From the NCBI RefSeq assembly GCF_000241345.1, contig NZ_BAED01000063.1, forward strand, positions 62,001-126,000: a DNA stretch of 64,000 nucleotides. The letters run 5' to 3'. The translations under genes and the position numbers were made by a program. The notes under the pieces are model-generated. The model searched no databases, was not told where the DNA came from, and saw nothing but the letters and a program-made list of their open reading frames with translations. Below, one piece after another: positions 42,834-51,246 of the stretch; the first letter of the stretch is position 1; every line of letters begins with the position of its first letter. This stretch comes from Gordonia amarae NBRC 15530 (GTDB lineage: Bacteria; Actinomycetota; Actinomycetes; Mycobacteriales; Mycobacteriaceae).

Positions 42834-45017
42834 CTACCCCCGCGGCAGACCGAGGATCCGCTCGGCGGCCGCGGTGCGCAGAATCTGCGTGGTGCCGCCC
42901 GCGATCGACAGGCACCGGTTCTGGATCACCTGCTCGGCCGAGTCCGGCCAGGTCAGCCCGTCGAATCCGGACAGTTCGAGAGCGAAATCGGGCACCGACT
43001 GCCGGTGCTGCACCCCGATCAGTTTGCGCACGCTGGATACCGCCCCCGGGTCCAGACCGGCGAGTTGCGCGGTCACCGCGCGCGCGTCGAGTACCCGCCC
43101 CACATGGGAGTCGGCAAAGAGTCTGCCGAAGGTGTGCAGTTCGCCGGCGGTGAGGTCGCGGCCGAGGCCGTCGATCTGCCGCAGCAGCGCGTCCATCTCC
43201 TTGCCGAGGCCGGAGCCGCCCATCGCGACGCGCTCGTTGGCCAGGGTGGTGCGGGCCAGCCGCCAGCCGCCGTCGACGTCGCCGACCACGCAGTCGTCGG
43301 GCACGAACACCCCGTCGAGGAACACCTCATTGAACTTGGGGTGCCCGGTGGCCTCCCGCAGCGGCCGCACGTCCAGTCCCGGTGAGGTCATGTCGACCAG
43401 GAAGTACGTGATGCCCTTGTGCTTGGCGACATCGACATTGGTGCGCGCCAGGCAGATCGCCCACTGCGCGTTGTGGGCCTGCGATGTCCAGATCTTCTGT
43501 CCGGTCAGGCTCCAGCCCCCGTCGACGCGGACGGCCTTGGTGCGCAACGACGCCAGGTCCGATCCGGCTTCCGGCTCGGAGAACATCTGGCACCACACGA
43601 TCTCGCCGGCCAGGGTGGGGGCGACGAACCGCCTCCGCTGGGCGTCGGTGCCGTGCTGCAGGATGGTCGGGATCGCCCACCCGGCGATCACCAGGTCCGG
43701 GCGCACGACGCCCGCCGCATCGAATTCGGCGTCGATGAGCAGTTGCAGCGCGGGCGACGCCGACAACCCGTAGGGAGCGGGCCAGTGCGGCATCAGGTAA
43801 CCCGATTCGGCGAGTGCGCGGCGCCGTTCGTCGCCGGTGGCCGCGGCTATGTGGGCGACGTCGGCGCGCACCTTGTCGCGCTGGTCGTCGACCGCCGACA
43901 GATCGACCTCGAAAACCCTTCGCGCGCCCCGCAGTCCGTCCTTGGCGAGGTCGACGGCCTGCCGGTGGGCGTGGCCGAGGGTCACCGCGGCACCCAGCGC
44001 CGACCGCAGGTACAGGTGCGCCGGATGCTCGAAGGTGAAGCCGATGCCGCCGAGCACCTGGATGCAGTCCTTGGCGAGCGCGGGTGCCGCCTGCGCCACA
44101 ATCACATCGGCGCACAGTGCGCTCAGCTCCAGCTGTTGCGGCGCCCCGTCGCCGCCGGCGAGCGCCGAGTCGACCGCCCGCACCAGATCCCACGCCACCG
44201 ATGCGACCTGCTCGCTCCGGCACAGCATGTCGGCGCAGATGTGTTTGACCGCCTGGAACGAGCCGATGGCGCTGCCGAATTGGGTGCGCACCTTGGCGTA
44301 GTCGACGGCGGTGTCCAGCGCCCACCGGCATACGCCGCTCTGATAGGCCGTCAACGCGGCGTGCAGCACCCCGCCGACGAGCGCGTCGTCGCCGAGCCGG
44401 ATCAGATCCGCGTCGGTGACGCCGGTGACCGATACCCGGGCGACGGGGGTCGCGCCGTCGGTCGCCGGCTGCGGCGTGGCGGTGACGGTCGCGGCACCCG
44501 GGACCAGCACACACCACGACAGCGCGCCGTCGTCGCCGGCGATCGGGATCACCAGCACGCAGCCGTCCACGAAGCCGGGTACCAGGCCCAGGTCGACCGA
44601 ACCCCCGTCGAGCACGGACGGTGCGGTGTAGGCGCTCGCGGGTACGGCGGCCACAGCCTCGCCGGCCAGCACCGATTCCAGCAGCGACGCGGCGCGCGCG
44701 TCCGAGGACCGGGCCAGGCCGAGCGTCGCGGCGACCGTCGCCGCGATCGGCCCCGGCACCAGGTCATATCCGCACTGTTCGATCATCGCCGCGGCGTCGG
44801 CGAACGACGCCCCGAGCCCGCCCTGATCCTCGGGTACGGCCGCGCCGAACACGCCGAACTCGGCGAGCGGGCCGAACACGTCCGCCCACGAGTTGCCGGC
44901 GGAGTCCGCGGGCTTGTCCAGCTGGGCGCGGGCGGCGTCGGCGAAGCCCTGACCCGACGCCCACGCCGAGATCGCCTCGCACACGGCCCTCTGTTCTTCA
45001 CTGGTGACCAGACTCAC
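42834..45017 (-). CDS. fadE34: Tandem acyl-CoA dehydrogenase FadE34 (sterol side-chain)
   Basis: A 727-residue fusion of two acyl-CoA dehydrogenase modules, the layout of mycobacterial FadE34 (ChsE3), which dehydrogenates C5-side-chain steroid-CoA thioesters. The N-terminal half (about 1-365) contains AAVPEDQGGLGASFADAA and QFGSAIGSFQAVKHICADM. The C-terminal half (about 380-727) contains QMFSEPEAGSDLASLRTKAV, GQKIWTSQAHNA and SIAGGTTQILRTAAAERILGLPRG. The start is GTG at 45017 with AGGAGC five bases upstream; the frame is open further. It is divergent from kstR over a KstR box, as in M. tuberculosis, so it is induced by sterol intermediates. Confidence 0.9.
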   Translation of the reverse strand: MSLVTSEEQRAVCEAISAWASGQGFADAARAQLDKPADSAGNSWADVFGPLAEFGVFGAAVPEDQGGLGASFADAAAMIEQCGYDLVPGPIAATVAATLGLARSSDARAASLLESVLAGEAVAAVPASAYTAPSVLDGGSVDLGLVPGFVDGCVLVIPIAGDDGALSWCVLVPGAATVTATPQPATDGATPVARVSVTGVTDADLIRLGDDALVGGVLHAALTAYQSGVCRWALDTAVDYAKVRTQFGSAIGSFQAVKHICADMLCRSEQVASVAWDLVRAVDSALAGGDGAPQQLELSALCADVIVAQAAPALAKDCIQVLGGIGFTFEHPAHLYLRSALGAAVTLGHAHRQAVDLAKDGLRGARRVFEVDLSAVDDQRDKVRADVAHIAAATGDERRRALAESGYLMPHWPAPYGLSASPALQLLIDAEFDAAGVVRPDLVIAGWAIPTILQHGTDAQRRRFVAPTLAGEIVWCQMFSEPEAGSDLASLRTKAVRVDGGWSLTGQKIWTSQAHNAQWAICLARTNVDVAKHKGITYFLVDMTSPGLDVRPLREATGHPKFNEVFLDGVFVPDDCVVGDVDGGWRLARTTLANERVAMGGSGLGKEMDALLRQIDGLGRDLTAGELHTFGRLFADSHVGRVLDARAVTAQLAGLDPGAVSSVRKLIGVQHRQSVPDFALELSGFDGLTWPDSAEQVIQNRCLSIAGGTTQILRTAAAERILGLPRG

Positions 45018-45052
45018 GACGCTCCTGTGCATGTTGGGGTTGTGACCCTTAA

Positions 45053-45068
45053 TTAGAACCTGTTCTAA
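45053..45068. promoter_or_regulatory. KstR operator between fadE34 and kstR
   Basis: TTAGAACCTGTTCTAA contains the full KstR palindrome TAGAAC-NN-GTTCTA, perfect in all 12 arm positions and extended by one more pair. It lies 36 bases before the fadE34 start and 79 before kstR, so KstR should repress both. Confidence 0.9.
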
Positions 45069-45146
45069 TATGCCACGAGAGAGTAAAGGTCGGTAGCCGC
45101 CAGGTGACCCGGCCCGTGAGGACCGACACGTGAGGACCCTGAGCTG

Positions 45147-45815
45147 ATGGCCCGTTCCGCATCCAACAACGCAGCCGTCGACGTGACCTCGACCGAGGAC
45201 ATCCCGGTCCCCGCCGAATCGTCGGCCGGCGGTGCCGCCGATTCGGGTTCGTCGGCCCAGCGCGAGCGCCGCAAGCGCATCCTCGACGCCACCCTGGCGC
45301 TGGCCTCCAAGGGCGGCTACGACGCGGTGCAGATGCGCACCGTCGCGGAGAAGGCCGATGTCGCCGTCGGCACCCTGTACCGGTACTTCCCGTCGAAGGT
45401 GCACCTGCTGGTGACGGCCATGGCCCGCGAACTGGGCCGTGTCGAGGGCCGGGTGGACCGCTCCCAGCTGCGCGGCGACAGCGCCGTCGAACGGCTGCGT
45501 CACGTGCTGGACATGATCACCTTCGCGATGCAGCGCGACCCGCTGCTCACCGAGGCCATGACCCGCGCCTTCATGTTCGCCGATGCCTCGGCCTCCGCGG
45601 AGGTCGACCAGGTGGCCGGCGTCATCGACCGGCTCTTCGCCGGAGCGATGGTCGACGAGGGCGAACCCACATCCGACGACCTCGCCGTCGCCCGCGTCAT
45701 CTCCGACGTCTGGATGTCGAACCTCGTGCAGTGGCTCACCCGCCGCGCCTCCGCCACCGACGTCGCCAACCGCCTCGAACTCACAGTCCGCCTGCTACTG
45801 AAGGACCGCGCCTGA
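45147..45815 (+). CDS. kstR: Cholesterol-catabolism repressor KstR
   Basis: TetR-family master repressor of sterol degradation, released by 3-oxo-cholestenoyl-CoA in mycobacteria. The 222-residue protein has an extended N-terminal tail of about 38 residues, then QRERRKRILDATLALASKGG, YDAVQMRTVAEKADVAVGTL and YRYFPSKVHLLV, nearly identical to mycobacterial KstR. The ligand domain keeps RDPLLTEAMTRAFMFADASA and RVISDVWMSNLVQWLTRRAS. GAGGA lies nine bases before the ATG. It is divergent from fadE34 over its own operator, so it is autoregulated. Confidence 0.95.
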   Translation: MARSASNNAAVDVTSTEDIPVPAESSAGGAADSGSSAQRERRKRILDATLALASKGGYDAVQMRTVAEKADVAVGTLYRYFPSKVHLLVTAMARELGRVEGRVDRSQLRGDSAVERLRHVLDMITFAMQRDPLLTEAMTRAFMFADASASAEVDQVAGVIDRLFAGAMVDEGEPTSDDLAVARVISDVWMSNLVQWLTRRASATDVANRLELTVRLLLKDRA

Positions 45816-45846
45816 CGGCACACCACAACCGTTCCCGCGTAACGGC

Positions 45847-45886
45847 TTCCTTCACCGCTAAACGGATCCGTTTAGCGGTGAAGGAA
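45847..45886. terminator. Perfect 40-base palindrome after kstR
   Basis: Bases 45847-45866 (TTCCTTCACCGCTAAACGGA) are the exact complement of 45867-45886, centred on GGATCC. It can fold into a hairpin of 18 pairs with a GATC loop 31 bases after the kstR stop. There is no T-tract. A terminator is the simplest reading; a protein-binding palindrome is possible. Confidence 0.6.
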
Positions 45887-46048
45887 ATGAGTGCGCGCGA
45901 ACCGTTGTGCGTCGGGACCGTCACCTCGTGGTAGAGGCGTAACCGCGCCTGCGTGCCGAATCCGGCCAGATGCCGGCCTCCACGTCCTCACCGAGGCGGG
46001 CGCAGAACGACGGGTACGGGGCTCTGCAGACTGAGTTCCGCCAAACCC

Positions 46049-46077
46049 TTGCATACGGAGCAATCGATTCCTACAAT
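46049..46077 (+). promoter_or_regulatory. Promoter of the DUF222/HNH gene
   Basis: TTGCAT (46049-46054) and TACAAT (46072-46077) are separated by 17 bases, one of the best consensus-like promoters in the window. The predicted start is near 46084, inside the LexA-like box. Confidence 0.65.
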
Positions 46078-46092
46078 CGAACATATGATCGA
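46077..46092. promoter_or_regulatory. LexA (SOS) box-like operator
   Basis: TCGAAC-ATAT-GATCGA matches the actinobacterial SOS box TCGAAC-N4-GTTCGA in 11 of 12 positions. It overlaps the end of the -10 and the predicted transcription start, so LexA binding would block the promoter. Confidence 0.65.
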
Positions 46093-46128
46093 GTAGTTGT
46101 GTTTCGGGGCATCGCAAGGGGGATGGGC

Positions 46129-47703
46129 ATGGCTGATGTGGACGCCGACGCGCCGGGTGCCGCGCTGCCCGCTCTGTACGCTCAACTCGACACCCTCCTG
46201 GAGCAGATCTCAGCGGCCGAACCCGCCCGATGCACGGACGAACAACTCCTTCAGGCGGCAGCCACACACGAGCGGTGTGCGCGGCGCATGGCCGTGCTCA
46301 ATGATGCTGCGATAGTGGAGATCTTCGATCGCGAGGCGCACCGACTCACCGGCTGCACCACCCGCCAGATGTTCCTGACACACGAACTGCGGATCACCGA
46401 CCCCATGCTGCGCATGACGCGTATGGAGAAGCTCGCGCGTTTCACCGCGATGACCGGTGAGCGCCGAGATCCCGAGTACCCCAACATCTCCGACGCCGCG
46501 CACCGCGGCGACCTCGGTCCGGCACACGTCAACGCCGTCATCGAGGTTCTCGCCAAGCTACCGCACGCACTGCCACACGACACCAAACTCGCCGCCGAGC
46601 AGACCATGGCCGAGATCTCGGTGGACCTGACCCCGTCGGAGATCATCACCGCCGGCGGAAGGCTGCTGGCACACCTCGATCCCGACGGCGAACTCACCGA
46701 CGACCACGACCGCACGCGCCGCCGCAACCTGTGGCTGAACCGGCAAGACGCACAAAAGATGTCGAAACTGACCGGACACCTTGATCCCGCAACCCGGGCG
46801 ATGCTCGAGGTCGTGCTCAACGCCTGGGGTGCGCCCGGCATGAACAATCCGTCCGACCCGCACTCCCCCGCCGGCCATCCCGACACCGCCGACGCCGACC
46901 AACTGCACGAGGCCGCGGACCGTGACTCCCGCAGCAGTTCCCAGCGCCATCACGACGCACTCGCCGCCTTCCTGCGCGCCGGGTTGGACGCCGGCATTCT
47001 CGGCACCACCCACCGCGGACTACCGGCCACCGTCGTGATCAAAGCCGACCTGAAAGACCTGCAATCACGCACCGGCAGCGGGAGCACCGCAACCGGAACC
47101 GTGCTCCCGATCAGCGAGGTCATCGACGCGCTGGCCCGCGACGGCGTCGACCCGTACCTCGCCGTCTTCCGTGATCACGATGCCGTGCCGCTGTACCTGG
47201 GCAGGGCAAAGCGTCTGGCATCACGCGGACAACGCCTGGCGTCGTTCGCCGCGCCCGGTGGCCACGCATGCTCGTTCCCGGGCTGCGGGCAGCCCGCCGC
47301 CCGCGTCGAAATGCATCACGCCGTTCGTGATTGGGCCGACGGTGGCCGCACCGACATCGACCAGTTGGCTCCGGCCTGCCCCAAACACAACCGCATCGTC
47401 GGCCGCACGCCCGGTCAGTACACCACCGGCAAGGTCACCGACGGACCCGGCAAAGGCCGCACCTGGTGGCGGCGCAACCCCGCACCAGGCGCGGCCCCCA
47501 ACCCCGAACAGATCAACCTGCTCCCCGACATCAAGCAGACGTTCATCCAGAACCTCGACGCCACCAGATCCGAAATCCACGGCCCACAACCGAATCCACC
47601 CGACGACATCCCGGATTCCATACTTCCGGTGGGAGATTCGGATATCGAACGAGAGTTGGCCAAGCTCCTCGACGAGTTCCTCGCCGAATCCGGCAGCACC
47701 TGA
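46129..47703 (+). CDS. DUF222/HNH endonuclease-type protein (13E12 family)
   Basis: A 524-residue protein with the DUF222 region (about 1-330) and a C-terminal HNH nuclease-type zinc module (about 370-430): CSFPGCGQ, MHHAVRDWADGG and CPKHNR. This is the layout of the mycobacterial 13E12 repeat family, several members of which are DNA-damage-inducible. The ATG at 46129 has GGGGG six bases upstream; ATG at 46123 is an alternative. The promoter overlaps a LexA-like box. A hairpin terminator follows. The nuclease role is inferred from the fold; the family's true function is not known. Confidence 0.8.
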   Translation: MADVDADAPGAALPALYAQLDTLLEQISAAEPARCTDEQLLQAAATHERCARRMAVLNDAAIVEIFDREAHRLTGCTTRQMFLTHELRITDPMLRMTRMEKLARFTAMTGERRDPEYPNISDAAHRGDLGPAHVNAVIEVLAKLPHALPHDTKLAAEQTMAEISVDLTPSEIITAGGRLLAHLDPDGELTDDHDRTRRRNLWLNRQDAQKMSKLTGHLDPATRAMLEVVLNAWGAPGMNNPSDPHSPAGHPDTADADQLHEAADRDSRSSSQRHHDALAAFLRAGLDAGILGTTHRGLPATVVIKADLKDLQSRTGSGSTATGTVLPISEVIDALARDGVDPYLAVFRDHDAVPLYLGRAKRLASRGQRLASFAAPGGHACSFPGCGQPAARVEMHHAVRDWADGGRTDIDQLAPACPKHNRIVGRTPGQYTTGKVTDGPGKGRTWWRRNPAPGAAPNPEQINLLPDIKQTFIQNLDATRSEIHGPQPNPPDDIPDSILPVGDSDIERELAKLLDEFLAESGST

Positions 47704-47722
47704 CCGCCCCACAACAGAACAA

Positions 47723-47752
47723 CCCGGCAGATCCACGAAGGAATCTGCCGGG
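47723..47752 (+). terminator. Intrinsic-type terminator after the DUF222/HNH gene
   Basis: CCCGGCAGAT (47723-47732) pairs perfectly with ATCTGCCGGG (47743-47752) over a 10-base loop. It lies 19 bases after the stop and between converging genes. A short GTTGT-rich stretch rather than a T-tract follows. Confidence 0.75.
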
Positions 47753-47817
47753 TAGTTGTGGTTGATCCGCGACAGTTTTCGGTTGGATCTCCATCACACC
47801 TGACCACGGTCGGCCAT

Positions 47818-48732
47818 TCAGGCCGGGGTCACCGACCACTGCGGATATCTGACGACGACCGAGCCAGCTGGCGTGCTGTTCGGGCTGAAGGTGATCATCG
47901 AACTACCCTCAAGCTGACAATCGAACCTCACCTCGACGTCGATGATCAGTGTCTCGTTCGGTGCCAACAGTGCGAACTCCAAGGGCGGCATCGGCTGAAA
48001 TCCGGGAAGTCCGAACGTTTCACCGGTCCCTTCCCCGTCCCGGTCGATGATCTGTGTCTGAGTGATATTCTCGCCGCACAGCTTGAAGCCTTGTCCGGGA
48101 ACGAACTGAATCGCGGACTGCCTGAGAACGAGCCGGCACTTGCACCATTTGTCGTCGCATGCCCAGGGGCACACTTGCAGGTTCGCCCAGCCAGTGACCT
48201 CACCGAACGCTTCGGTGTATGGCAGCGAACGATACCGCGCCGCGGGTGTTCGTCGCTCACGCGGCAATTCGAAAGTCGCGAATGATGCCACAGAGAATCC
48301 GATCAGATTGTCTCCGTCGTACGTGCGTTGACCAAAATAGTGAAGACCGTCCGACAACGACTCAATGCCGATTCCCCCACCGGGGAACCACTGTGTCCGC
48401 GCCCACCACATCATATTGTCCGCGGCCCTGGGCGCTGGATCGACATCTACCAGATCTGGCACAAATCTGCCCAGCAGTTCAGGTCTCACCCGAGCGGTAA
48501 AATCCCGCAGAGCGTGCCGCACGGCTTCGTCGGCGCGCACCCGTGACTCGGCTCCCCTGAGCACTCGCCTGTCTTCCGCCGTCAAACGCGCGGCAGCCAC
48601 CCGCTCATGCCCACGCCGCACCGCAGCCATCCGGGCAGCGTGGTCCCTGTTGAGCGCCTCCTCCACTTCATCCGGCAGCCGGTGCTCCGAATGTCGGGTG
48701 ACAAATGAATTCTCGATTGCTGTGGTGGTCAT
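47818..48732 (-). CDS. Unrecognised 304-residue protein with a Cys cluster
   Basis: I do not recognise this gene. The first 90 residues are charged and helical (many Arg, Ala and Glu). The rest is beta-rich and contains a Cys cluster CPWACDDKWCKCRLV near residue 200, suggesting metal binding or disulfides, plus further single Cys (KLCGEN, FDCQL). There is no signal peptide or transmembrane helix. The ATG follows GAGGAGAGGCCG. Base composition is somewhat less GC-rich than the neighbours. It lies alone between a terminator and the mycolyltransferase gene. Confidence 0.6.
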   Translation of the reverse strand: MTTTAIENSFVTRHSEHRLPDEVEEALNRDHAARMAAVRRGHERVAAARLTAEDRRVLRGAESRVRADEAVRHALRDFTARVRPELLGRFVPDLVDVDPAPRAADNMMWWARTQWFPGGGIGIESLSDGLHYFGQRTYDGDNLIGFSVASFATFELPRERRTPAARYRSLPYTEAFGEVTGWANLQVCPWACDDKWCKCRLVLRQSAIQFVPGQGFKLCGENITQTQIIDRDGEGTGETFGLPGFQPMPPLEFALLAPNETLIIDVEVRFDCQLEGSSMITFSPNSTPAGSVVVRYPQWSVTPA

Positions 48733-48946
48733 CGGCCTCTCCTCTGTCCGGGAAACGGCCGCTCACACATGACGGCCCCGCGTCAAGGATCGTCCGTCCC
48801 ATACCGTCCGGGCGCGCGTAGTCCGCTACCCGATTACGGGTGTTCCCCGGTGATCGACTACGCGACTCCCGACGACATGTGCAAGTAGAACGCCCACAAT
48901 GTGGGTCCACGCCGCACCGAAACGCAACCGCCCCACAATCGAACAA

Positions 48947-48979
48947 AGCCCGGCAGAACCTCGAAGGTTCCACCGGGCT
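48947..48979 (-). terminator. Terminator of the mycolyltransferase gene
   Basis: AGCCCGG (48947-48953) pairs with CCGGGCT (48973-48979), and inside them GAACCT pairs with AGGTTC. On the minus strand the stem is followed by TTTGTT. It lies 22 bases past the gene's stop. Confidence 0.75.
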
Positions 48980-49000
48980 CTTGCCCACGCCGCGTGGCGA

Positions 49001-50137
49001 CTACTTGACGCCGAGGTCCTTGGCGATCTTGGGCCAGATGGTCTTGAGGTCTTGGGCCCAGTACTCCCAGGAGTGGGTGCCGTTGGGGCGGTTGATCACC
49101 TCGTGCGGAACCTTGAGCTGGGTCATCCGCTTGTTCATGTCCTTGGTGCACTGATTGACCGCGGCCTCGATCAGGCCGCCGAGCACGATCTGATTGGCCA
49201 GCGTGTCGAGATTGTTCTCCACGCCCTTGGCGCCGAGCCGGTCGTACTGTCCGGGCAGGCCGGAACCAGAGGTCATGTACACCTTGGTGTCGCGCAACTT
49301 GGCGGCGTTGATGTACGGGTCGTTCGCGCGCCAGCCGGCGGTACCGGGCAGCCCCCACATATTGGTGATGCTGCCATGTCCCCGCGTCCCGACCACGGCC
49401 TGAATGTAGGCCTGCCCCAACGGATCGCTGGTGCGGGCGCAACCACTGAACGCGGCCACCGACTTGTACAGTTTCGGCGCGTTGATCGCGAGGTTCAGCA
49501 CCGAAGTTCCGGCCATCGAGATACCGGCGATGGAGTTGGTCTTGGTGGTGCCGAACCGCTGATCGATGAGCGGCGGCAGTTCCTTGGTGAGGAACGTGGT
49601 CCACTTGTTGCGGCCCAGCGCCTTGTCGTCCTTCTGCCAGTCCGTGTAGTACGAGAACGCACCGCCGATCGGGGTCACCACGTTGACGTTCTTGTCGGCG
49701 AAGAACTTCTCGTAGTCTGTACGGGCCGACCAGGTGGCCGAGTCCTCACCGCCACCGGCACCGTTGAGCAGGTACAGCGTGGGTGCGGGCTTGGAACTGT
49801 CCTTGGGGCGCAGGATCTCGATCGGGATCATCTTGCGCATCGACGCCGAGTAGACGATCGCGGTGGCCCGCTGTCCGCCCCCACCGGTGATGACCGTGTC
49901 GATCCGGGACACGGCGGGATCGGGCTCGGCACCGGTGTCGGCCGCCGGTGTCGTGGTTGCCGTAGGCGTGGTAGTCGCCGTGGGAGTGGTGGTCGCCGGG
50001 GCCGGGTCAGCACCCGCGGGTACAGCGGCCACCGCCCCACCGGTTATCGCCAAAGAGAACGCACCGGCGATCACCGCCACGTTGCGGGCCCACCGGCCGC
50101 GCACAACACCGCGTCGCATCACACCTCGTCGCACCAT
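49001..50137 (-). CDS. Secreted mycolyltransferase / antigen 85-type esterase
   Basis: Transfers mycolic acids to trehalose or arabinogalactan in antigen 85 proteins. The 378-residue protein has an Arg-rich N-terminus, a signal peptide (to about residue 44) and a Thr/Pro repeat linker (TTTPTA three times, 48-66). The esterase domain follows with Ser207 in GISMAGT and a C-terminal NGTHSWEYWAQDL, the exact antigen 85 catalytic-His context. Start at 50137 is chosen for AAGGGG upstream; longer starts to 50173 are open. It indicates a mycolic-acid envelope. The substrate within the family is not resolved. Confidence 0.87.
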   Translation of the reverse strand: MVRRGVMRRGVVRGRWARNVAVIAGAFSLAITGGAVAAVPAGADPAPATTTPTATTTPTATTTPAADTGAEPDPAVSRIDTVITGGGGQRATAIVYSASMRKMIPIEILRPKDSSKPAPTLYLLNGAGGGEDSATWSARTDYEKFFADKNVNVVTPIGGAFSYYTDWQKDDKALGRNKWTTFLTKELPPLIDQRFGTTKTNSIAGISMAGTSVLNLAINAPKLYKSVAAFSGCARTSDPLGQAYIQAVVGTRGHGSITNMWGLPGTAGWRANDPYINAAKLRDTKVYMTSGSGLPGQYDRLGAKGVENNLDTLANQIVLGGLIEAAVNQCTKDMNKRMTQLKVPHEVINRPNGTHSWEYWAQDLKTIWPKIAKDLGVK

Positions 50138-50262
50138 GTACCCCTTTGGCATCATCAGTCTCAGATGCAACAAATGTAACTCTGGTTGCGCCAGATCCCA
50201 AGCCGGAGCAGGGTGCCGTTAGCCACTTGTGACGCGGACACTGCACCTGGACACACAGAAAA

Positions 50263-50300
50263 GCCGCAGGTCGACGCCGGTTTTGGCATCGACCTGCGGC
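50263..50300 (-). terminator. Intrinsic terminator of the echA8-type gene
   Basis: GCCGCAGGTCGA (50263-50274) is perfectly complementary to TCGACCTGCGGC (50289-50300), with a 14-base loop. Reading the minus strand, the stem is followed at once by TTTTCTGTG. It lies 43 bases after the gene's stop. Confidence 0.88.
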
Positions 50301-50342
50301 CGAACGGTCTATTTTCGCGGCGCGTGCCGCAACGACCACAGA

Positions 50343-51119
50343 TCAGCGGTGTTTGAACTCCGGATCCCGCTTCTCGATGAACGCTGCCATCCCCTCGGTC
50401 TGGTCATCGGTCGCGAACAGCGAGTAGAACAGGCCACGTTCGGCCCGCACACCCTCGGTGAGGGTGGTGTCGAAGGCCCGGTTCACGGCCTCCTTGGCCA
50501 GGTACACCGAGATCAGCGACTTGGAGGCGATGGTGGTGGCGGCCTCCTTGGCGACGGTCAGCGCCTCCTCGGTGGGCACCACCCGCGACACCAGCCCGGC
50601 GCGCTCGGCCTCGTCGGCCTTCATCTGCCGGCCGGTCAGGACCAGATCCATGGCCTTGGCCTTGCCGACGGCGCGGGTCAGGCGCTGTGAGCCGCCGATG
50701 CCGGGGATGACGCCGAGGTTGATCTCAGGCTGACCGAAGCGGGCGTTCTCGCCGGCGATGATGGTGTCGGCGAGCATCGCGAGCTCGCAGCCGCCGCCGA
50801 GGGCGTAGCCGGTCACCGCGGCGATGATGGGGGTCCGCACGCGTGACAGGTCGTCCCAGGCGCCGAAGAACGCCTCGGAGACCACCTCACTGTAGGACTT
50901 GGACGACATCTCCTTGATGTCGGCGCCTGCGGCGAAGGCCTTCTCCGAGCCGGTCAGCACGATCGCGCCGATCTCCGGGTCGGCGTCGAATGCCTTTGCC
51001 GCGCTGACGACTTCGTTCATCAGCTGGGTGTTGAGGGCGTTGAGCGCCTTGGGCCGGTTCAGCGTGATGACGCCGACGCGGCCCTCGGTCTCGACGATGA
51101 TGGTCTCGTATGTGGTCAT
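50343..51119 (-). CDS. echA8: Enoyl-CoA hydratase EchA8-type
   Basis: Adds water to 2-enoyl-CoA in beta-oxidation. The 258-residue crotonase closely resembles mycobacterial EchA8. It has the oxyanion segment [10 protein letters not shown], the first catalytic Glu in GGGCELAM, and the second in [30 protein letters not shown] at the C-terminus also matches. The ATG follows GAGAGGAACC. The next gene upstream is the EchA9-type hydrolase, giving the same order as in M. tuberculosis. A 17-base tandem repeat lies in its leader. Confidence 0.9.
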   Translation of the reverse strand: MTTYETIIVETEGRVGVITLNRPKALNALNTQLMNEVVSAAKAFDADPEIGAIVLTGSEKAFAAGADIKEMSSKSYSEVVSEAFFGAWDDLSRVRTPIIAAVTGYALGGGCELAMLADTIIAGENARFGQPEINLGVIPGIGGSQRLTRAVGKAKAMDLVLTGRQMKADEAERAGLVSRVVPTEEALTVAKEAATTIASKSLISVYLAKEAVNRAFDTTLTEGVRAERGLFYSLFATDDQTEGMAAFIEKRDPEFKHR

Positions 51120-51137
51120 GGATGGTTCCTCTCGTGC

Positions 51138-51188
51138 GGTTGATGCCCGGTTGCGGTTGACGCCCGGTTGCTGTTGAAGCCCAGTGTG
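51138..51188. repeat. 17-base tandem repeat in the leader of echA8
   Basis: GGTTGATGCCCGGTTGC (51138-51154) is followed by GGTTGACGCCCGGTTGC (51155-51171, one difference) and a diverged third unit starting TGTTGAAGCCC. It lies 19-70 bases before the echA8 start and would be in its leader. It has too few and too short units for CRISPR. Confidence 0.7.
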
Positions 51189-51246
51189 CTGCGGCCGGGC
51201 GGGCAGGATCGCGGCGGGTCGTGATCGGGTGGCAGTAGGGCGCGGG

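Larger units (their letters stand above)
45816..46128. other. 313-base gap with palindrome, promoter and LexA-like box
   Basis: The gap between kstR and the DUF222/HNH gene contains a perfect 40-base palindrome (45847-45886), then a promoter (46049-46077) and an overlapping LexA-like box (46077-46092). No additional gene is supported. Confidence 0.7.

Noticed and set aside
42834-45503. 889-residue start for fadE34
   Set aside because: The extension runs through the KstR operator and into kstR; the GTG at 45017 has a ribosome site and gives the FadE34 length.
46129-47703. Mobile intron or homing endonuclease
   Set aside because: The HNH module is attached to DUF222 as in chromosomal 13E12 proteins, and there are no intron, intein or terminal repeats.
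51138-51188. CRISPR-like array
   Set aside because: Units are 17 bases with no spacers and only about three copies; no cas gene is nearby.
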